Assembly (NCBI GenBank): GCA_049291875.1
Contig: JBATQE010000037.1
Location: 26,126 to 90,125, forward strand
Direction: 5' to 3'
DNA length: 64,000 nucleotides
Source: CTSOIL-112 sp049291875
Lineage (GTDB): Bacteria > Pseudomonadota > Gammaproteobacteria > Burkholderiales > Burkholderiaceae
The notes under the pieces were generated by a model. That model was given only the letters and a program-made list of their open reading frames with translations. It had not been told where the DNA came from and ran no database searches. Position 1 is the first letter of the stretch, and each line of letters begins with the position of its first letter. The position numbers and the translations under genes were made by a program. Shown piece after piece: positions 49,769-58,205 of the stretch.

Positions 49769-50347
49769 TCAATCCGATGCAGTTTTGCGCATCGCTACCT
49801 TGAATAATTCGCTGATGGCGGTATCGCGTGCGCCGGGTACGAGGGTGAAGGTTTCACCTGCGTTCAGCGTGCCGGTGCGAACCACCGCCAGATAAAAACC
49901 GCAATAACCGGTGTGTGCCATTTTCTTCGCGGCGCGTTTGTCATTCATTACCGCGTTGAATTTAAAGCACGGCTGGCGCGGTTCGGTCACGCGCAGCACA
50001 CAGTCGGCAAAGTGTAATTCGTCGCCGACATAGACATCCTGCTCCAGCAAACCTGCGAGCGTCAAATTCTCGCCCATGCTGCCGTAGGGCAGCGGGTTGT
50101 CCAAGCCCAATAAGCCTTGCTGCTCACGCCAATACGGATAATGCTCCGAGGGGTAGGCGTAAACCGCTTTGGATAGGCCGCCATGCACGCTCAAATCGGC
50201 TTGCTCGTCGCCATCCAGCCCCAAGGGGTTGACCGTGACCGCGCCGGAAACCTTGGTTTTTTCAATCGCAGAAAGAACTGGCTTGCCTTCGATGAGCAAT
50301 GGCTGGGCGCGTGCGACTTGGATGCTGAGGAGTTTGGGGGTGCTCAT
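49769..50347 (-). CDS. MOSC domain protein (YiiM-like)
   Basis: A 192-residue MOSC domain. DLSVHGGLSKAVYAYPSEHYPYW is at about 51-73, GENLTLAGL at about 92-100, and TEPRQPCFKFN with the conserved Cys at about 136-146. MOSC proteins handle sulfur on molybdenum cofactors, and YiiM-type members reduce hydroxylamino compounds using Moco. A link to the molybdenum formate dehydrogenase in this window is possible but not shown. Confidence 0.9.
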   Translation of the reverse strand: MSTPKLLSIQVARAQPLLIEGKPVLSAIEKTKVSGAVTVNPLGLDGDEQADLSVHGGLSKAVYAYPSEHYPYWREQQGLLGLDNPLPYGSMGENLTLAGLLEQDVYVGDELHFADCVLRVTEPRQPCFKFNAVMNDKRAAKKMAHTGYCGFYLAVVRTGTLNAGETFTLVPGARDTAISELFKVAMRKTASD

Positions 50348-50372
50348 GGTGTTTGCTGAAAAAGAAGGTAGT

Positions 50373-50545
50373 GGAAATACGGAAAAAGTAAAAAACTACT
50401 TTTTCCGTGCTGAGTATTAGAAATTTAGTCAGGGAAACCCTGAAAAAATTTGAACAAAATCAAAATGTTAAAATTGCGGATGCTTTTAAGTATGCTTACC
50501 TATATAAATTCCTTGAGCTGGAAAACATACTTATTCCGCGTTTTC
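50373..50545 (-). repeat. MITE-like repeat, family R copy 2
   Basis: A 173-bp inverted copy of the element at 3239-3384. It starts GGAAATACGGAAAAAGTA and ends AATAAGTATG...reverse ends TTATTCCGCGTTTTC. The middle 30 bases around 50448-50478 match copy 1 almost exactly, while the rest has diverged. It has no TTTA duplication. It lies between the divergently read MOSC and ung genes; the remaining 110 bp of that gap show nothing clear. Confidence 0.72.
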
Positions 50546-50656
50546 TGGTGTTATTTTAATACGCACAAAAGAATCTATGCGGGTTTTTCAATATGCGTTT
50601 GTGTCTATTTCCTGCATCAGGGATAATAAGCGACTGTTTTGAAAATCAACGGATGA

Positions 50657-51334
50657 ATGGTTATGGATGTGAAAATTGAATCGACGTGGAAACAGGCGCT
50701 CATACATGAGTTTGCCCAGCCGTATTTCGAGCAAATCAAAGCGGGATTGATGGCGTGTAAAACAGCGGGTAAAACTTTTTATCCTCGCGGCAGTCTGATT
50801 TTTAATGCGTTTGATACCACACCGTTGCCGCAGGTCAAAGTGGTGATACTCGGGCAAGACCCGTATCATCAACCGAATCAGGCGATGGGGCTGTCGTTTT
50901 CCGTGCCGCATGGTGTGGCGATTCCGCCGTCTTTGCGCAATGTGTACAAGGAGTTGGCGCGCACGATCGAAGGCTTTGTGATACCGAATCACGGCGATTT
51001 GACGCATTGGGCGCAGCAGGGCGTATTTTTGCTCAATGCGGTGCTGACCGTCGAGCAAAGTCGCGCCGCGAGCCACGCAGGTTTGGGTTGGCAAAACTTC
51101 ACCGATGCGGTGATACGCACGATTTCCGAGCGCAATGAGGGTGTGGTGTTCATGCTTTGGGGTAACTTTGCCAAGAAAAAAGCCGAGTTGATTGATGCGC
51201 GCAAACACCATATTTTGACCGCCGTGCATCCGTCGCCTTTGGCCGGTGGCGGTTTTGCCGGTTGCAATCATTTTGCCAAGGCCAATGAATTGCTGATCGC
51301 GCAGGGCAAAACCCCGATTGATTGGCAAGTGTAA
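50657..51334 (+). CDS. ung: uracil-DNA glycosylase
   Basis: A 225-residue family 1 UDG that removes uracil from DNA. The water-activating loop GQDPYHQPNQAMGLSFS is at about 66-82 (Asp68), and the leucine loop HPSPLAGGGFAGCNHF is near the C-terminus. Two in-frame ATGs (50657 and 50663) are possible starts. Confidence 0.96.
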   Translation: MVMDVKIESTWKQALIHEFAQPYFEQIKAGLMACKTAGKTFYPRGSLIFNAFDTTPLPQVKVVILGQDPYHQPNQAMGLSFSVPHGVAIPPSLRNVYKELARTIEGFVIPNHGDLTHWAQQGVFLLNAVLTVEQSRAASHAGLGWQNFTDAVIRTISERNEGVVFMLWGNFAKKKAELIDARKHHILTAVHPSPLAGGGFAGCNHFAKANELLIAQGKTPIDWQV

Positions 51335-51396
51335 GCTTAAAAGCGCCCATTCAATGGCAAAGCCAGCAGAAAAGCGCGCTTCTCCCGCCTAAAATC

Positions 51397-51425
51397 TGGG
51401 CAAGGGCGCGGGCTTCCTTTATAAT
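51397..51425 (+). promoter_or_regulatory. sigma70 promoter of thrC
   Basis: TGGGCA (51397-51402), a 17-bp spacer and a perfect TATAAT (51420-51425), 38 bp before the thrC start. Confidence 0.6.
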
Positions 51426-51463
51426 GAGACATTATTTAACAGCATCCTGAAAATGGTCTTTCT

Positions 51464-52906
51464 ATGAAATACATCTCTACCCGTGGTCACGTCGGCGGCG
51501 AACAATTTTGCGATATTTTATTGGGCGGTTTGGCGCCGGATGGCGGTTTGTATCTGCCGGAGGCGTATCCGCAGATATCCAAGGCGGAATTGGCCTCTTG
51601 GCGTCATCTTTCGTATGCGGAACTGGCTTTTGCGATTTTTAGCAAATTTGCGACCGATATTTTGCCGACGGATTTAGCACCGCTGGTGTCGAAAACCTAT
51701 TCGCCGCAGGTGTTCATCAATGCGCGTCCGGGGCAATGGATTGAGGACATCACACCGTTGAAAAAGCTGGGCAAGGAGAAAAAGACCACGCTGTCTTTGC
51801 TCGAATTGTCCAATGGCCCGACGCTGGCGTTCAAAGACATGGCGATGCAATTGCTCGGCAATCTGTTTGAATACGTTCTGGCGCGTCGCGGGCAGCATTT
51901 GAATATTTTGGGTGCGACTTCGGGCGATACCGGCAGCGCAGCGGAATATGCCATGCGTGGCAAGAAAAACGTGAAGGTATTCATGCTCACGCCGAAAGGC
52001 AAAATGAGCCGTTTTCAAACCGCGCAGATGTACAGCTTGCAGGACGAAAATATTTTCAATATCGCGATTGAAGGCGTATTTGACGACGCGCAAGACATCG
52101 TCAAAGCCGTGTCGAACGATCATGCGTTCAAAGCCGAATACCAAATCGGCACGGTCAACTCAATCAACTGGGCGCGCGTGATGGCGCAGGTGGTGTACTA
52201 CTTCAAAGGCTATTTCGCCGCGACGCAAAACGACGATCAGCGTGTATCATTCACCGTGCCATCGGGTAATTTTGGCAATATTTGCGCCGGTCATATTGCG
52301 CGTCAAATGGGGCTACCGATTGAAAAATTGGTGCTTGCGACCAACGAAAACAATGTTTTGGATGAGTTTTTCAAAACCGGCGTGTACCGCGTGCGCGGTG
52401 CGAAAGACACGCACCACACCAGCAGCCCGTCGATGGATATTTCCAAAGCATCGAATTTCGAGCGCTTCATTTTCGATTTGATGGGACGCGATGCGGGCAA
52501 AACCCGTGCCTTGTTTGAGCAGGTAGAAAAAACCGGCCAGTTTGATTTGTCGGGCACGCCTGAGTTTGCCCAGATTCGTGAACAATACGGCTTCGTCTCC
52601 GGCGCCAGCACGCACAATCAACGACTGCAAGCGATGCGCGAAGTGTACCGCGAATACCGTGAAATCATCGATCCGCATACGGCCGATGGTGTGTTCGTCG
52701 CGTATCAATATCTGGACGAGGGCGTACCGATGGTGGTATTGGAAACCGCACAACCGGCCAAATTTGAGGACACCATCAAAGAGGCATTGAGCATCATTGC
52801 ACCGCGCCCTGATGCGACCCGCGACATAGAATCATTGCCACAGCGGGTATTTAATTTACCCAACCATGTGGACGCGATCAAACAGTTTATTCGTGAACAG
52901 GCTTGA
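51464..52906 (+). CDS. thrC: threonine synthase
   Basis: A 480-residue PLP enzyme that converts O-phosphohomoserine to threonine. The cofactor lysine is Lys124 in SNGPTLAFKDMAMQ, the phosphate loop is VPSGNFGN, and the N-terminal STRG motif of the long (type 2) form is present. The homoserine genes are not adjacent. The stop codon lies inside the sigma32 promoter of grpE. Confidence 0.96.
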   Translation: MKYISTRGHVGGEQFCDILLGGLAPDGGLYLPEAYPQISKAELASWRHLSYAELAFAIFSKFATDILPTDLAPLVSKTYSPQVFINARPGQWIEDITPLKKLGKEKKTTLSLLELSNGPTLAFKDMAMQLLGNLFEYVLARRGQHLNILGATSGDTGSAAEYAMRGKKNVKVFMLTPKGKMSRFQTAQMYSLQDENIFNIAIEGVFDDAQDIVKAVSNDHAFKAEYQIGTVNSINWARVMAQVVYYFKGYFAATQNDDQRVSFTVPSGNFGNICAGHIARQMGLPIEKLVLATNENNVLDEFFKTGVYRVRGAKDTHHTSSPSMDISKASNFERFIFDLMGRDAGKTRALFEQVEKTGQFDLSGTPEFAQIREQYGFVSGASTHNQRLQAMREVYREYREIIDPHTADGVFVAYQYLDEGVPMVVLETAQPAKFEDTIKEALSIIAPRPDATRDIESLPQRVFNLPNHVDAIKQFIREQA

Positions 52907-52929
52907 ATTAACGCAATCAACGCCCATAT
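52902..52929 (+). promoter_or_regulatory. sigma32 heat-shock promoter of grpE
   Basis: CTTGAAT (52902-52908), a 13-bp spacer and GCCCATAT (52922-52929), against the consensus CTTGAAA / CCCCATnT (6 of 7 and 7 of 8). It overlaps the end of thrC and lies about 50 bp before grpE. Confidence 0.75.
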
Positions 52930-52977
52930 TCAAAATAGCGACCGCTTATTGATGAATTAACCCATGGAATAGAGAGC

Positions 52978-53544
52978 ATGAACGAGAATAACCACGCCAA
53001 TGTAAACGAGTCAAATCCGCCTCAAACTGAAGAACCCATCCAAACGGTGGGCGAGGTAGAAGAAGTGAGCTTGGACTTTAATCAGCTGGATGAACAGGCC
53101 GCAGACAGTCCCTTGACCTTGCTGGAGGACGAAAATGGTCGGTTGAAAGATCAATTACTGCGCATGGCGGCCGAGATGGAAAACCTGCGCCGTCGTGCGG
53201 CGGAGGATGTGAGCAAGGCGCACAAATTCGCGATCGACAAATTCGCCGATGCCCTGATGCCGGTACAAGACAGCTTGGAGAAAGCCGTGCAAGATCACAG
53301 TGGCGACATCAGCGTGATGCGCGAAGGCGTGGAATTGACGTTTAAACAACTGATCGCTGCGCTGGAAAAAGGCGGCGTGGTTGCGGTTGATCCCAAGGGT
53401 GAAAAATTTGACCCGCATTATCACCAAGCCATTTCCGTGGTGCCATCGGAATTGGAAAGTGGTCTGGTGGTGGACGTCGTACAAAAAGGCTTCAAAATTG
53501 CCGATCGCGTTCTGCGTCCGGCACTCGTGATTGTGGCGCAGTAA
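52978..53544 (+). CDS. grpE: nucleotide exchange factor GrpE
   Basis: A 188-residue DnaK cochaperone. It has an acidic disordered start (about 1-40), a long coiled coil (about 45-110), and the beta domain with EKGGVVAVDPKGEKFDPHYHQAISVVPS and KGFKIADRVLRPALVIVAQ. It releases ADP from DnaK. DnaK and DnaJ are not beside it, so this is a separate grpE unit with its own heat-shock promoter and terminator. Confidence 0.97.
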   Translation: MNENNHANVNESNPPQTEEPIQTVGEVEEVSLDFNQLDEQAADSPLTLLEDENGRLKDQLLRMAAEMENLRRRAAEDVSKAHKFAIDKFADALMPVQDSLEKAVQDHSGDISVMREGVELTFKQLIAALEKGGVVAVDPKGEKFDPHYHQAISVVPSELESGLVVDVVQKGFKIADRVLRPALVIVAQ

Positions 53545-53580
53545 GTCTGCGCAGCAAGTCTAGATGGATAGCAATGAATG

Positions 53581-53613
53581 AACGGGGCATCGTGTGCGAT
53601 ACCCCGTTTTTTT
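53581..53613 (+). terminator. intrinsic terminator of grpE
   Basis: AACGGGGcATCG / CGATaCCCCGTT, an 11- to 12-bp stem with one mismatch, followed by a run of seven T. Confidence 0.9.
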
Positions 53614-53699
53614 ATATGTGGTATTTAAACTAAATTCCTCTTCTTTAAAAGAGGGTGGCACTGGCAACAGTGACGGGGTTGTTAACTGAATCGAAACGA

Positions 53700-54398
53700 A
53701 TGATGATGCAAAAAGTCTTTCTCGTACATGGTCTATGGATGTCCGGCTATGCCTGTCTGTATTGGCGGCAAGCCATCCGCGATGCGGGTTGGCAACCCGT
53801 TATTTACTCCTACCCGACCGTATTCAACCGCATGGATCAAAACGCAGATCGGCTTTGGCGCGCAGTGCAACGCTCTATCAAAGATAAAAATACCGATCAC
53901 TTGCATTTTGTTGGTCACAGCATGGGCGGGATGGTGATTTTGCACATGCTGCGCCGCCACGGTCATGAATTCGGGAAAAACGGTTTGCCCAAACTCGGGC
54001 GTGTGGTGCTGTGCGGCAGCCCGATCAATGGCTCGCACTCCGCGCAGGAGGTGCAACGTTGGCCGGTGGTAGGGCGTGCGCTGGGTAAATCCATTTTAGA
54101 CTGGCCGGGCATTGCGCGTGAAGAGTTACCGAGCGATTTGGACATCGGTGTATTGGCCGGTACGCGCAATTTAGGCTTTGGCCGCGTGGTTAAAACCCTG
54201 CCTCAGCCAAGCGATGGTACGGTGAGTTTGAGTGAAACCGAGCTGCGCGGCGGCGAGACCGATCGTGTGTGCATGAATATCAGTCATGCGGAAATGCTGT
54301 TCGCACCGGCGGTGAATACGCAAATCACACATTTCTTGCGCAATGGGCGGTTTTTGCACCGCACTGATCAGTTTTTTTCAGCAGCGACACGGCTTTAA
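53700..54398 (+). CDS. alpha/beta-fold lipase/esterase-like hydrolase
   Basis: A 232-residue hydrolase. The oxyanion region VFLVHGLWMSGY is at the N-terminus and the nucleophile elbow GHSMGG is at about 72-77 (Ser74). Then DGTVSLSETELRG (acid) and MNISHAEMLFAP (His) complete a likely triad. It resembles PGAP1/triacylglycerol-lipase-like proteins. There is no signal peptide, and the substrate is unknown. The first of three consecutive ATGs (53700) is used. Confidence 0.82.
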   Translation: MMMQKVFLVHGLWMSGYACLYWRQAIRDAGWQPVIYSYPTVFNRMDQNADRLWRAVQRSIKDKNTDHLHFVGHSMGGMVILHMLRRHGHEFGKNGLPKLGRVVLCGSPINGSHSAQEVQRWPVVGRALGKSILDWPGIAREELPSDLDIGVLAGTRNLGFGRVVKTLPQPSDGTVSLSETELRGGETDRVCMNISHAEMLFAPAVNTQITHFLRNGRFLHRTDQFFSAATRL

Positions 54399-54399
54399 A

Positions 54400-54428
54400 T
54401 TGCGCGAATACGCCGCTGCCGTTAGAAT
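54400..54428 (+). promoter_or_regulatory. sigma70 promoter of ilvD
   Basis: TTGCGC (54400-54405), a 17-bp spacer and TAGAAT (54423-54428), 37 bp before the ilvD start. Confidence 0.6.
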
Positions 54429-54464
54429 GGCATTTTGTTTTTGACACTTTCATCAGGAGTTCCC

Positions 54465-56315
54465 ATGCCCGCATACCGTTCCAAAACCTCTACCTCAGGT
54501 CGCAATATGGCTGGCGCGCGTGCGCTGTGGCGCGCCACGGGCATGAAGGACGAGGATTTTAGCAAGCCGATCATTGCCATTGCCAACTCATTCACGCAGT
54601 TTGTTCCCGGTCATGTGCATTTAAAGGACATGGGGCAGTTGGTCGCGCGCGAAATCGAAGCGGTGGGCGGCGTTGCCAAAGAGTTCAATACCATTGCGGT
54701 CGATGACGGTATCGCGATGGGACATGGGGGGATGCTGTATTCCTTGCCATCACGCGATTTGATCGCCGATTCGGTCGAATATATGGTCAATGCGCATTGC
54801 GCCGACGCGCTGGTGTGTATTTCCAACTGTGACAAAATCACGCCCGGCATGCTCAACGCGGCTTTGCGTCTCAATATCCCCGTGGTGTTTGTCTCCGGCG
54901 GACCGATGGAGTCGGGCAAAGCGGTGTTGAATGGCAAAATCATCAAACTCGATTTGGTTGATGCCATGGTCTCTGCCGCCGATCCGCGCGAATCCGATGC
55001 GGACGTGGCGCAGATCGAGCGCTCGGCCTGCCCGACCTGCGGCTCATGCTCCGGCATGTTCACCGCCAATTCGATGAACTGTTTGACCGAGGCCTTGGGC
55101 TTGAGCTTGCCGGGCAACGGCTCTTTGCTCGCCACGCACGCCGATCGCAAGGAATTGTTCCTGCGCGCGGGGCGTCTGGTGGTTGAGTTGGCCAAACGCT
55201 ATTATGAGCAAGACGATGACAGCGTTTTGCCGCGCAATATTGCGAACAAAGCTGCGTTTGAAAACGCCATGTGCTTGGACATCGCGATGGGCGGCTCCAC
55301 CAACACGGTGCTGCATTTGCTCGCAGCGGCGCAAGAAGCAGGTGTGGACTTCACCGTCAGCGATATTGACCGCCTCAGCCGTAAAGTGCCGAATCTCTCC
55401 AAAGTCGCGCCGGCCACGCAGAAATATCATATGGAAGACGTCCACCGCGCCGGTGGCGTGATGGGAATTTTGGGCGAACTCGATCGCGCGGGCTTGATCG
55501 CGCGTGACTGTAACACTGTCCACAGCGCGAGCATGGGCGATGCGCTCAATCAATGGGACATCATGCGCACGGATGATGCGGCGGTACATACTTTCTTCAA
55601 AGCCGCACCGGCCAACGTACGGACGCAAACCGCGTTTTCGCAAGACAAACGCTGGGAAACGCTGGACAACGATCGCGCCGAGGGCTGTATTCGCAATCTC
55701 GAACATGCTTACAGCAAGGACGGCGGTCTGGCCGTCTTGTTCGGCAACATTGCGCTGGACGGTTGCGTGGTGAAAACCGCCGGTGTGGACGAATCCATCC
55801 TCAAATTTTCAGGTCCGGCGCGGATTTTTGAGTCGCAGGATGCTGCAGTTGAAGGCATTTTGGGTGACAAAATTGCGGCAGGTGATGTGGTCATCATCCG
55901 CTATGAAGGCCCGCGCGGCGGTCCGGGTATGCAAGAAATGCTCTATCCGACCAGCTACATCAAATCCAAAGGCTTGGGCAAAGCCTGCGCGCTGATTACC
56001 GACGGGCGTTTTTCCGGCGGCACGTCGGGTTTGTCCATCGGTCACGTTTCACCCGAAGCGGCTGAAGGCGGCGCAATCGGATTGATCGAAGAAGGCGATA
56101 TGATCGATATTGATATTCCCAACCGCACGATTCATGTACGCATCAGCGATGAGGAGCTGGCCAAACGCCGCGAGGCGATGAATGCCAAAGGCAAAGACGC
56201 ATGGAAACCGATTGGCCGCAATCGCGTGGTCAGCGCGGCGCTGAAAGCCTATGCGGCGATGACCACTTCGGCATCACGCGGCGCGGTACGCGATGTTACT
56301 TTGTTGGATAAATAA
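54465..56315 (+). CDS. ilvD: dihydroxy-acid dehydratase
   Basis: A 616-residue iron-sulfur enzyme of branched-chain amino acid (and so ketopantoate precursor) synthesis, which dehydrates 2,3-dihydroxy acids. Cluster cysteines lie in CISNCDKITPGML and CPTCGSCSGMFTANSMNCL, and GRFSGGTSGLSIGHVSPEAAEGG is near the C-terminus. ATCAGGAG precedes ATG 54465. Its product, 2-oxoisovalerate, is the substrate of PanB encoded at 46920. The terminator region carries a duplicated hairpin and an inserted element. Confidence 0.97.
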   Translation: MPAYRSKTSTSGRNMAGARALWRATGMKDEDFSKPIIAIANSFTQFVPGHVHLKDMGQLVAREIEAVGGVAKEFNTIAVDDGIAMGHGGMLYSLPSRDLIADSVEYMVNAHCADALVCISNCDKITPGMLNAALRLNIPVVFVSGGPMESGKAVLNGKIIKLDLVDAMVSAADPRESDADVAQIERSACPTCGSCSGMFTANSMNCLTEALGLSLPGNGSLLATHADRKELFLRAGRLVVELAKRYYEQDDDSVLPRNIANKAAFENAMCLDIAMGGSTNTVLHLLAAAQEAGVDFTVSDIDRLSRKVPNLSKVAPATQKYHMEDVHRAGGVMGILGELDRAGLIARDCNTVHSASMGDALNQWDIMRTDDAAVHTFFKAAPANVRTQTAFSQDKRWETLDNDRAEGCIRNLEHAYSKDGGLAVLFGNIALDGCVVKTAGVDESILKFSGPARIFESQDAAVEGILGDKIAAGDVVIIRYEGPRGGPGMQEMLYPTSYIKSKGLGKACALITDGRFSGGTSGLSIGHVSPEAAEGGAIGLIEEGDMIDIDIPNRTIHVRISDEELAKRREAMNAKGKDAWKPIGRNRVVSAALKAYAAMTTSASRGAVRDVTLLDK

Positions 56316-56346
56316 ACACGGAGCATCCAAGCGTTAAGCAATATTA

Positions 56347-56365
56347 GGGGCGCATTTTGCGCCCC
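56347..56365 (+). terminator. gene-proximal copy of the ilvD terminator hairpin (no U-tract)
   Basis: GGGGCGCATTTTGCGCCCC, a 7-bp stem followed directly by the element at 56366. The same 19 bases recur at 56559-56577. Confidence 0.85.
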
Positions 56366-56558
56366 CAGACTGCTGACAAACCCTTTGTCTTGCAATTTGT
56401 CACAAAATCTAATAAAAACGCCGTCATACCCGCGTAAGCGGGTATCAAGAAATTATAACAAAAACAATTAGTTAGAATCACTATCTGGATTCCCGCTAAA
56501 ATCATGCGGGAATGACGGAGCTTTGCTTAGGTGTATGTGCCACTTTGTCAACAGCCTT
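56366..56558 (+). mobile_element. terminator-inserted element E2 (193 bp) after ilvD
   Basis: Begins CAGACTGCTGACAAACCCT and ends TTTGTCAACAGCCTT; it is nearly identical throughout to 25467-25658 and in the same orientation to its gene. It contains the same ATACCCGC / GCGGGTAT and ATTCCCGC / GCGGGAAT hairpins. The 19-bp ilvD terminator hairpin is directly repeated on both sides. Confidence 0.82.
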
Positions 56559-56587
56559 GGGGCGCATTTTGCGCCCCTTCGTTTTTT
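56559..56587 (+). terminator. distal copy of the ilvD terminator (functional form)
   Basis: GGGGCGC / GCGCCCC with loop ATTTT, followed by TTCG and a run of six T (56582-56587). It ends just 12 bp before the EamA gene. Confidence 0.85.
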
Positions 56588-56599
56588 AGAAAGTAATGT

Positions 56600-57496
56600 A
56601 TGCGCTATATTTTGGCAATTATCGGGTCACTGTTGCTGCAATCGGTGGCTTATGGTTACGTCTCGGCGCGCTATCCCTCGGGTAATATGATGCAGTTCGC
56701 GTTCATCGCCTGTATTTTGTGCGCGCTGTTTTATGAACTGTCGTTGCGCATTTGGCCGGTGGAGCCGCATGTACATGAGGATGGTCGCGCGCTGCGACGC
56801 ATTGGTATTTTTACTGCATTATCGTATGTGGCGTTTTTTGCGGCCATGGCGTTTATCCCTGCATCCGTGGTGAGCTTGACTGAAATCGCGGTGGGGCCGT
56901 TGTTTGCGGTGTTTGTCTCGGCGTGGTTTGTCGGTGAACGATTGAACCATGCGCGCGCAACGCATCGGCGTGATTTGTGGAGTGCGGCCGGATTTTTCGG
57001 GGTGATGTTTGCTGCGACCTTATTGGTTTTGCAAGCAGTGGGTGTGAGCCTTGATCGAATGGTTTGGGGCATTGTCCTGTCGTGCTTTGCGGGTTTGGGC
57101 GCGGCGATCATTGCCTCGATTGCGCGTTTGCATTTGGCGCATCTGAGTCCGCGTTTGGTACTCGCACGGCGCTTTCACTTGACGTATGTGTGTGCGTTGG
57201 CATTGGGCTTGGTGTTTGAACAGTGGATTTGGCGCTGGGATTTTTGGCTGCTTTCGATGTGCGTGGCGTTTTTTGGCGTGGTCTTGCCGATGTTTTTATT
57301 GCAGTGGGGCGTGCAAAAGGTGCGGCCTATGATTACGATGCTGACGCTGGCGTTCGTGCCTGCCATGATTTATGTGGCTGAGTCGGTGTTTTCAGGACAC
57401 GCGGATGGCTGGGTGTCGGGATTGATCTTGCTGGGGGTGGCGTTCGCGGTGGTTTATACGCTGATGGATATGCGACGCGCTCAGTGCTTCCTTTAA
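56600..57496 (+). CDS. DMT-superfamily transporter (EamA type)
   Basis: A 298-residue inner-membrane protein with ten hydrophobic segments in two repeats, as in EamA drug/metabolite transporters. The end of each half has the usual pattern (AFIPASVVSLTEIAVGPLFAVFVSAWFVGERL near residue 95; LTLAFVPAMIYVAESVFSGHADG near 255). The substrate is unknown. It lies directly after the ilvD terminator, so transcription into it depends on read-through or an unseen promoter. Confidence 0.85.
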   Translation: MRYILAIIGSLLLQSVAYGYVSARYPSGNMMQFAFIACILCALFYELSLRIWPVEPHVHEDGRALRRIGIFTALSYVAFFAAMAFIPASVVSLTEIAVGPLFAVFVSAWFVGERLNHARATHRRDLWSAAGFFGVMFAATLLVLQAVGVSLDRMVWGIVLSCFAGLGAAIIASIARLHLAHLSPRLVLARRFHLTYVCALALGLVFEQWIWRWDFWLLSMCVAFFGVVLPMFLLQWGVQKVRPMITMLTLAFVPAMIYVAESVFSGHADGWVSGLILLGVAFAVVYTLMDMRRAQCFL

Positions 57497-57505
57497 TACT
57501 TTGTC

Positions 57506-57534
57506 AAAAAACCCGCATGCTTGCGGGTTTTTTT
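57506..57534. terminator. bidirectional terminator after the EamA gene
   Basis: AAAAAACCCGCA / TGCGGGTTTTTTT with a 4-base loop; A-run on the left and T-run on the right. Confidence 0.92.
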
Positions 57535-57566
57535 ATGGTGTAGCTTGCTGCAATGATGCCAGCAAC

Positions 57567-57848
57567 TCAATTTTTTTGCGACCATTTGGAGTAGCCGATT
57601 TCTACGGTTCCATAAAGTTCGATTTTGTTTTTAGCGCCCAGCTTGAGGCCGGGGGTGTTGCTGTCCGCCTCGGTTGGCGTTGTTTGGGCGACCGGTTTTA
57701 ATTCGTAGCTGTGCGGATGCCATGGTTCCACCGGCTGGGTTTTGCTGCTGCCGTCGCTGGCATGGGTGTCGGCGTATGCGGCGGTTTGCCACAGTGAGCC
57801 TGCGAGCAGTAGGGAGAATAGGGCGGTTTTTGAATGCGTTTTCATCAT
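57567..57848 (-). CDS. hypothetical small secreted protein
   Basis: A 93-residue protein (from MMKTHSK at 57848, with AAGGAC before it) with a signal peptide (about 1-27, cut after AYA). The mature part is a Pro/Thr/Ser-rich stretch and then GLKLGAKNKIELYGTVEIGYSKW before the stop. The last 20 residues resemble the first strand of a porin (xxLYGTVxxGY), so it may be a truncated porin-like gene or a separate small protein; nothing downstream continues the barrel. Confidence 0.5.
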   Translation of the reverse strand: MMKTHSKTALFSLLLAGSLWQTAAYADTHASDGSSKTQPVEPWHPHSYELKPVAQTTPTEADSNTPGLKLGAKNKIELYGTVEIGYSKWSQKN

Positions 57849-57930
57849 AAGTCCTTGATGGATGAGTGTTTTTTGCATTATGACAGGTTTTTGCTCAGAA
57901 TTTGTGTGGGTGTTGCTTTTTTATGAAAGG

Positions 57931-57953
57931 AAAAAGAGCCAGAAATCTGGCTC
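57931..57953 (-). terminator. distal copy of the amidotransferase-gene terminator
   Basis: GAGCCAGAAATCTGGCTC (57936-57953, plus strand) is a near-perfect stem. On the minus strand it is followed by TTTTT (57935-57931). It lies about 250 bp beyond the stop of the gene it serves, past element E3. Confidence 0.82.
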
Positions 57954-58188
57954 AGAGGCTGTTGACAGAGCCTTATTATAAACTAAAACTCCGTCATTCC
58001 CGCGAAATTGGGAATCCAGCCATAAACCTAACTTGTTGTTTTTATTGATATTCTGGATGCCCGCTTTGCAGAATCTGCACTTTGTTTGTTTTATCGAAAC
58101 TGCGCTTCGCTTGTTTTCGCGGGTATGACGGTATTTTTCTTAGGTTTTGTAATGAATTTAACTAATGAGAAGGTTTGTCAGCAATCTG
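57954..58188 (-). mobile_element. terminator-inserted element E3 (about 235 bp) after the amidotransferase gene
   Basis: On the minus strand it begins CAGATTGCTGACAAACC and ends CTGTCAACAGCCT. It shares CCGTCATACCCGCG, GCGGGCATCCAGAATAT, CTGGATTCCC and GCGGGAATGACGGAG with E1 and E2, but has about 50 extra bases inside the first hairpin. The flanks are direct repeats (57939-57957 and 58193-58211, one mismatch) that include the terminator stem CCAGAAATCTGG and the TGA stop region. Its orientation to its gene is the same as for E1 and E2. Confidence 0.78.
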
Positions 58189-58192
58189 AAAA

Positions 58193-58204
58193 CCAGAAAT
58201 CTGG
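58193..58204 (-). terminator. gene-proximal copy of the amidotransferase-gene terminator hairpin
   Basis: CCAGAAATCTGG directly after the stop codon of the amidotransferase gene. The outer GAG/CTC pair has been lost compared with the distal copy. Confidence 0.65.
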
Positions 58205-58205
58205 G

